From Sarcophilus harrisii (Eukaryota > Chordata > Mammalia > Dasyuromorphia > Dasyuridae), in the NCBI RefSeq assembly GCF_902635505.1, contig NC_045430.1, forward strand, positions 280,974,181-281,038,180: DNA of 64,000 nt. Reading direction: 5' to 3'. The notes below the pieces were generated by a model, which saw nothing but the letters and a program-made list of their open reading frames with translations, searched no databases and was not told the origin of the DNA. The translations under genes were made by a program, and so were the position numbers. Positions 57,235-64,000 of this stretch are shown here, in pieces; position 1 is the stretch's first letter, and the number at the start of each line of letters is the position of its first letter.

Positions 57235-57440
57235 TAGCTGCTCCCCATTATTTCTCATTACCTCTTTCCCTCCCCTCTCTTCCCCTTCCATCACTCTTCT
57301 TCCTTTCCCTTCCTCTCCCTCTTCCTTCTCCTTACCTCTCCTCTCTTTCCCTCATTTTTTATCTCCTCCCTCATTTTCTATCTGACTCCTTGTTTTTCTC
57401 TCATCTCTTTTTCTCATCTTTCTTTCTCTTTCTCACCATC
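57235..57440 (+). repeat. CT-rich low complexity
   Basis: TCCC/TTCC/TCTC words over about 200 bases. Confidence 0.85.
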
Positions 57441-58685
57441 TAAATATCTAGTTTCCCCGTTTTATCCTGCCTGGGTGTAAACAGCTCAGTGTATGGTATA
57501 AATAGCAAATGATATTTTACACTTTTAAAATGTTGACACTTTTTTTGGATGGAATTGGAAAGCAAGTCATTCCATTTAATGACATGTGGGAAAACACTTT
57601 ACACCCCTATTTATGAGAAGTCTTTAGCAACATTGCTCTAGAGTCCAATTGGGAATGAAACTATTGTATATAGGCTTAGAGAGCCCATCCATTTTTGAAA
57701 CAGAGAAAGATAATACTTGGCTATTGACCAAATGCATGAATACAGCACAACTTTCCTGCACAAACTTGAAAAATCCTGATGGCAGTAGTAATGAGGAAGC
57801 ACAAGAGGCGTCTTCTTGCTTCTCATGTAGCTCAGAGTTCAGTCTCAAGGCATGAATAAAAATTGAATCAATATGACCTCAAAGTTAATGTTGACAAGAG
57901 TGATCTGCAAAGAGGAAAAAGAAAAAAAAAACTGTTGTGTTTCAGCATCCTCCCCCATAAGGTTAAAAAAGCGAGCTCCAAGATTCCACCTAGCTCCCAT
58001 TGGTGATTTTACATTAAGCTGTAACCTAGGTTTTGGTTCATAGAGGAGATTTCTCTTTGGCAAAGCAGACTTTTTTGCAGCTTGAGGAAAACAACTTTTG
58101 GGGGCTTATTAGATACTAAGCATGTTGGAGAAAGTTTGTTTGAAAAGGGCATTGGTTCTATTCCCCATGATGGCGACCAACTCTAGAACTCCAAACATGT
58201 CAACTTTGACAACAATGTTTGTTGTCCTGTCACATGTTATGATGTAAATAAATTCCAGCAATGACACATTTCTCCACAATTCTGAAGTTAGATGGCCAGC
58301 AGACAAAGTCTGAAAGCAAAAATGCTATGCCATTGGGTACATATCCATGCTGGAATTAAGTTCCTCCAAGTACCCCACAGTGAGATCTGGTGGGATCTCA
58401 GAGGATGGATTGTCCAGTCCTTTAATTTCACAGAGTGGGAAACGGAGGTACTGACTGAAGAAGGAACAAGGTGGTACAAGTAGCAAATGACAGCTGACAT
58501 TGGAATCAGCTCTGCAATCTGAAGCTAGCTTTTTGGGGCTTCTAATCCAAGCATCCTAAATAGAAAAATATATATATTTTGGTTTTGTATCTGCATTGTT
58601 TGCCCTTGATTTTTGCCCTTCTATCCAACCCTTGTAGAAAGATTAAAAAAAATAAACAAAATCCACATACAGCCAGCTGTTAAAG
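57441..58685. other. Unassigned intron sequence
   Basis: Repeat-poor, no exon recognised. Confidence 0.4.
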
Positions 58686-58689
58686 AAGC

Positions 58690-59378
58690 TCTTTGTGACA
58701 CATTAGGTCACATTCCACAGTCCTTTCCCCAGCCCTTCTTCTGAGAAGGGAAAAAAAAAGAGGGGAAGTATTTTCCATATCAATTCTCCAAATTATTCAT
58801 TGCAATTTATCAAACTTTGATGACTTTTTACTATTATTTATTAGGCATAGTATTGAGGTCACTGTGTATAATGTTCTACTGCGTGTGCCAACTCTCTATT
58901 ATCATTCCATAAGTCTTCCCAGGTTTCTCTGAATTCCCCAAAGTTGCTTTTTTCCCCTTATAAAACAACAATATTCTATGACATTGATACATCACAATTA
59001 GTTTCCTATTTTTTTCCTTTTTACTACAATAAAGAATGTGGCTGTGGCTATCATCTTACAAGGGGAGCAATATTTTATGTTGCTTATTTCCTTTGGTTTT
59101 ATGATCAGTGGTGGTGTAGTAATGGTTCAAAGGGTAAAAACAATTCAATGACTTTTTGTACATAATTTCCAAATTGTCCACAGAATGTTTGGATCAATTT
59201 ATGACTACCATCAATATATTAGTGTGTCTGTCTCCAATATTCATTTAGTTATTTCCATTGCTGACTCTTGATAGGTATGAAGTAAAACCTCAGCATTGTT
59301 TTAATTTGAATTTCACTTATTAGTGATTTGGAATATTTATTTTTCATGTGGCTGTTGATGATATGCATTTCTTCTTTT
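58690..59378 (-). mobile_element. Older L1 3' region, host of a second L1
   Basis: 'tcccaggtttctctgaattcc', 'attctatgacattgatacatcacaa', 'ggttcaaagggtaaaaacaa', 'tttccaaattgtccacagaatg', 'ttgataggtatgaagtaaaacctcagc' and 'gtgatttggaatattta' run in the antisense L1 order. The order resumes at about 59740 after an inserted piece. Confidence 0.75.
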
Positions 59379-59379
59379 T

Positions 59380-59740
59380 TTAATGGTTTTTTTTCCAGTT
59401 ACATGTAATGAGAAATTTAAACCTTCATTAAAAAAATGAGTTCTAAAATTTCTTCATCTTCCTTCCTAAGATACTTAGCAATTTTATATAGGTTATATGT
59501 GCATAATTATGTAAAACATATTTTCATATGAGTCATTTGTGAAAGAAAACACAAAGCAAAAAAAAATACAGTGAAAAATAATGTTTGACTTACATGCAAG
59601 ACTTCACCAATTCTTTCTATGAAGGTGGATGTAACATTTTCCATCATAAATCCCTTGGAATTACCTTGGATTATTGTATTCTGAGAAAACTTAAATCATT
59701 CATAATTGATCACTGTGCAATGTTGGATTTCTTCTTTTGG
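59380..59740 (-). mobile_element. L1 3' end inserted in an older L1
   Basis: A T-rich start, then 'tttccagttacatgtaatgag', 'aaaacatattttcatatgagtc', 'ttccatcataaatcccttggaattacc' and 'aattgatcactgtgcaatgttg' restart the antisense L1 from its 3' end inside another L1. Confidence 0.7.
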
Positions 59741-59855
59741 AACTGCTTGTTCATTTCCTTTGGCTACAAATCTATTGGAGAATGGCTCATTATTCCTAGA
59801 GATTTGTTTCAATTTCTTATATTGGCTGTCCCACAAATCTTATTGTATTTTAAGT
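59741..59855 (-). mobile_element. Continuation of the older L1
   Basis: 'ttcctttggctacaaatctattggagaatggctcattattc' continues the text broken at 59378 ('catatcctttgaccatttatcaattggagaatgg' type). Confidence 0.65.
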
Positions 59856-59934
59856 TATTAATCATAAGACAAAGTTTTTAGTTACGAAAACTTAAAATAG
59901 CACTAAAAACGGGATGTTCTGTCTCTTTCAGCTA

Positions 59935-60150
59935 TTAAACAGCTAGGTGGCACAGTGTCTAGAGTGTTAGATTCGATGTTCCAGTTCCATTGTGAACACT
60001 TACTAGTAAGTCTGTGCAAGTTGCTTAATCTCTGCCTCTGTTTCCTCATGTGTAAAATGGGGATAATAATAGCCCGTATACCCCAGAATCAAATGAGATA
60101 AAACATGTGAAGTGCTTTCCAAATCTGTATAAAAGCTATATCAAGTGTTT
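59935..60150 (+). repeat. Marsupial tRNA-derived SINE
   Basis: 'acagctaggtggcacagtgtctagagtg' head (A box), 'tctgcctctgtttcctcatgtgtaaaatggggataataatag' and 'aaatgagataaaacatgtgaagtgc' in + order. Confidence 0.85.
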
Positions 60151-60980
60151 ATTAGAATTACTTATTGCAAAGGTTTTTTTCTCCCACTTTACAATTTCTG
60201 GTCATTTTCTAATGGTACTGAATTTGATCATTTAAAAGCATGGCTAATTTTGAAAATTAAAATGACATATCTTTTCCAATGGAGAGGTGAAAGGGTATTT
60301 GGTTTGCCATTTAGAAAAGATGATAAAAAATTTATAATTAGGTCATATATTCATTTGTTATTTGCTATTGTGTATGGTGAAATATGAAGGTCTAAATTAA
60401 ATGTTTCCTAGGACTAGTCTTTTGGACATGAACATCTGACCCTGAGTAAGCCTTCCTTAGTAGCAGTCCATCACCAGGCTGATACTCTAAGTCTTTCTAG
60501 CTTGGTAGACCTTATTGAGATAGAGTTTCCTTATCATGGTCTTTCAGTAATCAGGGTCATCTCTGTGCCATAAGGAGGCCCTAACAGAGGAGGACTGGCC
60601 CCATAGGAAGTTGTTGACTTAACTTCTCCCCTATGATATATGTGAACTAGCTGTTCTGATAGTCTTCCTTTTTTGCCAGCATATGACTCATGCTTATCTA
60701 AATCACCATCACAGGCTGCCAGGACTCAATTGAAAAATTCACTGAGTCCAGCCAGTTTTTTGGATTTGTAAGGTTTCGGTAAGTTTTGTCATATTTCCCA
60801 GTAAAACTTTCATAGGAAACCAAAATCAACCATGGCTCCCATTAGGCCTTGTAAAATGTCACTTCAATAGTTTCATTGAAAAATCAAAATTAAATTGTCA
60901 ACTTTGGTCTTTAATATGCCAGGATCAACATGTAAATTCATTGGGAGGGTCATCAATATTCAGAATAAACTTTTGCTACT
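60151..60980. other. Unassigned intron sequence
   Basis: No confident repeat or exon; may hold an old element I cannot name. Confidence 0.35.
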
Positions 60981-60984
60981 CAAT

Positions 60985-61137
60985 TTTTTTTGCCTTTTTG
61001 TTTTTTAGAGGTAATTGAGTTAAGTGATTTGTCCAGGATAATACAGCTAGTAAGTGTTAAGTATCTAAAGCTGGATCTCAGGTCTGCTGATTTTAGGGCC
61101 AGTACTCTATCCACTATGCCATCTATCTGCCCCCTAG
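60985..61137 (-). repeat. Marsupial tRNA-derived SINE
   Basis: 'tgagttaagtgatttgtccag', 'tacagctagtaagtgttaagtatc', 'ctggatctcaggtctgctg' and 'ctctatccactatgccatctatctgcccc' in reverse, ending exactly at the SINE 5' terminus. Confidence 0.88.
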
Positions 61138-61184
61138 TCAATGTTAAAACTCTCCACTGACTAGACATATATGGCATCCTACAT

Positions 61185-61715
61185 TTCTTTTTTGAAATAA
61201 TAATAGCCTTTTATTTTCAAAATGCATTCAAAGAGAGTTTTCAGCATTCACACTTGCAAAACCTCGTGTTCCAAATTTTTCTTCCTCTCTTCCCCCCACC
61301 CCTTCCCCTAGATGGCAAGTAATCCAATATAGGTTAAGCATGTGTGATTCTTCTAAACATATTTCCACAATTATCATGTTGCACAAGAAAAATCAGATCA
61401 AAAAGGAAAAAAAATGAGAAAGAAAAAAAAACAAGCAAATGACAACAAAAAAGTGAAAACACTATATTGTGATCCACATTCAGTGCCCACAGCCTTTTCT
61501 CTGGATGCAGATAGCTCTTTCCATTACAAGTCTTTTGGAATTGATCTGAATCAGCTCATTGTTGAAAAGAGCCACTTCCTCAGAACTGATCATCATATAA
61601 TCTTGTCATTACTGGGTACAGTGTTCTCTTGGTTCTATTCACTTCACTTAGCATCAGTTCATGTAAATCTCTCCAGGCCTTTCTGGAATTATCCTGCTGA
61701 TCATTTGTTATAGAA
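61185..61715 (-). mobile_element. 5'-truncated L1 3' end
   Basis: 'taatagccttttattttcaaaatgc', 'cccctagatggcaagtaatcc', 'gttgcacaagaaaaatcagatc', 'ttgttgaaaagagccacttcc' and 'ttcacttagcatcagttcatg' in antisense order. No clear target-site duplication seen. Confidence 0.82.
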
Positions 61716-61853
61716 TGATAATCACAAAATTATGATTTAATATCAGTAAATGCTTGGTATATACCTATTTTATTTATTTATGTACCTAGGATTATGTAAA
61801 AATGTTTTTAGTGAAAAGGGATTGCAAATAGAAAAAGTTTAAGAAGCCCTGAT
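61716..61853 (-). mobile_element. Non-autonomous DNA transposon fragment
   Basis: 'attatgatttaatatcagtaaatgcttgg', 'gtgaaaagggattgcaaatag' and the end 'aaaaagtttaagaagccctg' match one half of a short marsupial DNA element ending CAGGGCTTCTTAAAC. The other half is missing. Confidence 0.55.
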
Positions 61854-62048
61854 TTAAAGGAAAAGTCATCTATAAAAGCAACTATGATTTAAGGAAATTA
61901 TAGCTCCATAGCATGATGGTTCCCCAAATAGTTGGTCTTTGTAGACATTATTTATGCAAGCATGTTGTGAATGGAACAATACAATCTTGTCTATGTATTT
62001 GGGTAAATTAGCTCCTAGCCACATGTCTCTAAATAATCTCTGTCTTTG

Positions 62049-62092
62049 TCTCTCTCTCTCTGTGTCTCTCTCTCTCTGTGTGTCTCTCTCTG

Positions 62093-62182
<90 letters not shown>
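62049..62182 (+). repeat. (TC)n(AC)n compound microsatellite
   Basis: TC run with TGTG interruptions passing into an uninterrupted AC run of about 44 bases. Confidence 0.95.
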
Positions 62183-62184
<2 letters not shown>

Positions 62185-62937
62185 TCTATCAAATGAAGAG
62201 AGAAATATAGCCCAAATAAAGGCAAAATTAGGGGGATTTGGACCTGGTTGAAGGACCAGGTTGAAAGAATAGTCATTAGTAATGATGTCATCTTGGAGGG
62301 AAGTCTCCAATAAAATGATCTATGCTTGATGCTTCCTTTTCTTCTTCCTTTTCCTCCCTTTCCTCCCTCTGCTTCTCCTTTCCCCTTTCCCCTTTTACTT
62401 CCCCCTATTGTTAGTGATTTGGATAAAAGCATAGATGACATGTTTATCAATTTTGTTCCTGACACATATCTGAGAAAGATAGTTAAGATACTCCACAACA
62501 GTAAGAATTCAAGAAGAGTGAAATAGAATACAACAGAATTGAATTGAATAGAATGTAAAGTGCTACATTTGGAGTTAAACAATCAATTTCCCAGGTCTGG
62601 ATCAGATAATCATATCTAGACAGCAGCTCATCTATTAAAAAATGGAATTATTTTACCCAGAAATCTCAGTACTGGACTAGGGAATTTGTAGTACTGTAGA
62701 TCTGTCTTGATCTGACCAATTTGAGGAAAATGCATTCTTTGGTAAGGACACTGACAGATAGGATTGTGTCAAGAAAGGGGAAGTCAGGGTGACAAAGGAA
62801 CTTTTAGATCATCCCTTGCAAGGATCAATTAAAGAAGCTGGGGTATTTCTTTGGGAGAAAGAGAGAAAATAGTTGGGCATGATAATTATGGCTACTGATT
62901 TGCAGCATTATTATGTGGAGACGGCATTAGATTTGTT
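62183..62937. other. Unassigned intron sequence
   Basis: Includes a CT-rich patch at 62330-62405 and AATTGAATAGAAT-type pentamers near 62535. No exon. Confidence 0.4.
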
Positions 62938-62995
62938 CTGTTTAGCACAGTGTCTGCCATATAAAATAGGTGCTTAATAAATATTGATGATTTAT
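62938..62995 (+). repeat. MIR or L2 3' tail
   Basis: 'tttagcacagtgtctgccatataaaataggtgcttaataaatattga' is the common tail of MIR/L2 elements. Confidence 0.6.
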
Positions 62996-63155
62996 TGATT
63001 AGTTTATCAACTCCAATGACAGAATTTTGTGCCATTGATAAAGACTGCAGAGAAACTGTGTTGGTTTGGAGCAAAGCAAAACATTTTAACAGTCATCTCT
63101 ATGAAAAAAGTGAAGTGGCTTTTAGCTGGGGGGGGAAGTATTAATAACTTTATGT

Positions 63156-63160
<5 letters not shown>

Positions 63161-63207
<47 letters not shown>
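63161..63207 (+). repeat. (TA)n microsatellite
   Basis: 47 bases of uninterrupted TA. Confidence 0.95.
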
Positions 63208-63209
<2 letters not shown>

Positions 63210-63214
63210 CATAT

Positions 63215-63475
63215 AATGGGCCAAATACTGCTCCAAGTGATAATGACATATAGAAATACAAAAACAGTCCTGCTCTCAAGAGGCTTATGTGATAATGAAA
63301 GATAACCTTTAAATAATTACATATATACAAAAGAGGTGAGGGGAGATAGGGACTAGGTAAAACCTCTTATGAAGGTGGGATTTGAGCTGAATGTTGAAGG
63401 AAGTCAGGAAAACTGAGCTAGGTTTGAGACAGCAGAGTATTCTAGACAGTATGGAATAAATAACTTTCCCTTCAC
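63215..63475 (-). mobile_element. L2-type LINE 3' remnant
   Basis: 'acagtcctgctctcaagaggctta', 'cctcttatgaaggtgggatttgagctg' and 'gagtattctagacagtatgg' follow the antisense L2-type 3' region in order. Confidence 0.6.
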
Positions 63476-64000
63476 TGAGTCTTTAAGGAAAGACTAAACA
63501 GCTAGGTCAGGTATCTTGTTGGGGAGGAAAGAATAGGGAGGGTATTTTCACTCCAGTGTTAGAAGCTTCTGGGACCCTTCAAACCTATAACAAGATCCAG
63601 TTCCTGCTCAACTCATTAAAGATGAGTTGTCAAAGATTATTTGCCAAGTTCTGATGGAGTCCAATGGACCACAACAATCCCATCACCAAAGAGGCATTTA
63701 GTCTTGAATCCAAAGGGCAAAACCTATCTAATTTTGGAGCCTCTCTTAATCCCAGTGTCCACTGCTGTTGAGCACATTTTCAGATTGCTCACATGATTTT
63801 CATTTGGGCGAAGGCTCTCAGTTAAAGTGCATAAGCATTGACTCTTTGCAATGCTTGAGTTGTAGCCTTTGTTTTATGTTCATGTTCATATTCTGGCCTT
63901 CTTGGGCACCTTTCCATAAACACATCTATTTTATTTCTTTACATTCATGCCTTTATGGAAAGCAGCAATTTCCAGATTCTTATCTTTCACCCTCAAAAAT
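63476..64000. other. Unassigned intron sequence
   Basis: No confident repeat or exon to the window end. Confidence 0.4.

Larger units (their letters stand above)
8895..64000 (+). other. MEOX2: MEOX2 intron 1 (continues past the window)
   Basis: No homeobox sequence (the expected RTAFTKEQIRELEAEF region) appears on either strand after the donor, so the remaining 55 kb is taken as intron 1. A very long first intron is usual for MEOX2. The first part to about 16.6 kb is repeat-poor; the rest is rich in SINE, LINE and simple repeats. This is inference from the absence of exon 2; transcripts from the opposite strand cannot be excluded. Confidence 0.85.

Noticed and set aside
61866-62582. 238-codon open frame on the - strand
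   Set aside because: The frame depends on the TC/AC repeat; flanking residues show no known protein.
8895-64000. Possible MEOX2 exon 2 or 3 within the window
   Set aside because: No homeodomain-like translation (helix 3 WFQNRRMKWKR or its neighbours) on either strand.

Overview
This window looks like marsupial nuclear DNA carrying the 5' end of MEOX2 (GAX/MOX2). The marsupial call rests on the repeats: many copies of marsupial-type tRNA-derived and MIR-type SINEs, marsupial-type L1 3' ends, and L2 and CR1 remnants. CpG is sparse outside a single CpG island. No second protein gene, rRNA, tRNA gene, CRISPR array or convincing endogenous retrovirus was found.

Layout. Positions 1-6880 are upstream flank: a few old MIR/L2 pieces at the far left, then mostly repeat-poor sequence with a long TC repeat at 4.86 kb and a perfect PBX-MEIS/PREP-type motif just after it. 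Positions 6880-9480 are a CpG island holding a TATA-like box, a pyrimidine-rich probable 5' UTR, MEOX2 exon 1 (ATG at 8351, splice donor after 8894) and the start of intron 1. From 8895 to the window end everything appears to be MEOX2 intron 1. The homeobox exons were not seen, so the intron is longer than 55 kb here.

The first 7.7 kb of the intron (to about 16.6 kb) is nearly free of transposons, apart from a 440-bp CTT-rich satellite and one short hAT-type element. After that the intron is a mosaic of SINEs, L1, L2 and CR1 remnants, one larger hAT transposon with recognisable transposase remnants (40.2-41.6 kb) and many microsatellites. Repeat-poor islands at about 12.7-14.3, 14.7-15.4, 36.7-38.6 and 51.9-53.6 kb are the best places to look for intronic enhancers.

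Biology. Only one gene is present, so there is no gene teamwork to describe. MEOX2 is a homeodomain transcription factor of somite, muscle and vascular development. The window holds its promoter, the low-complexity N-terminal half of the protein (with a His tract followed by an unusual Pro tract), and much of its presumed regulatory DNA. I found no clearly new biological system. The most interesting items are the MEOX2 His-Pro tract, the uORF overlapping the start codon, the PBX-MEIS motif, the L1 antisense bias, the dated insertion events with target-site duplications, and several local rearrangements inside repeats. All family assignments are from memory of consensus patterns, not from a search.
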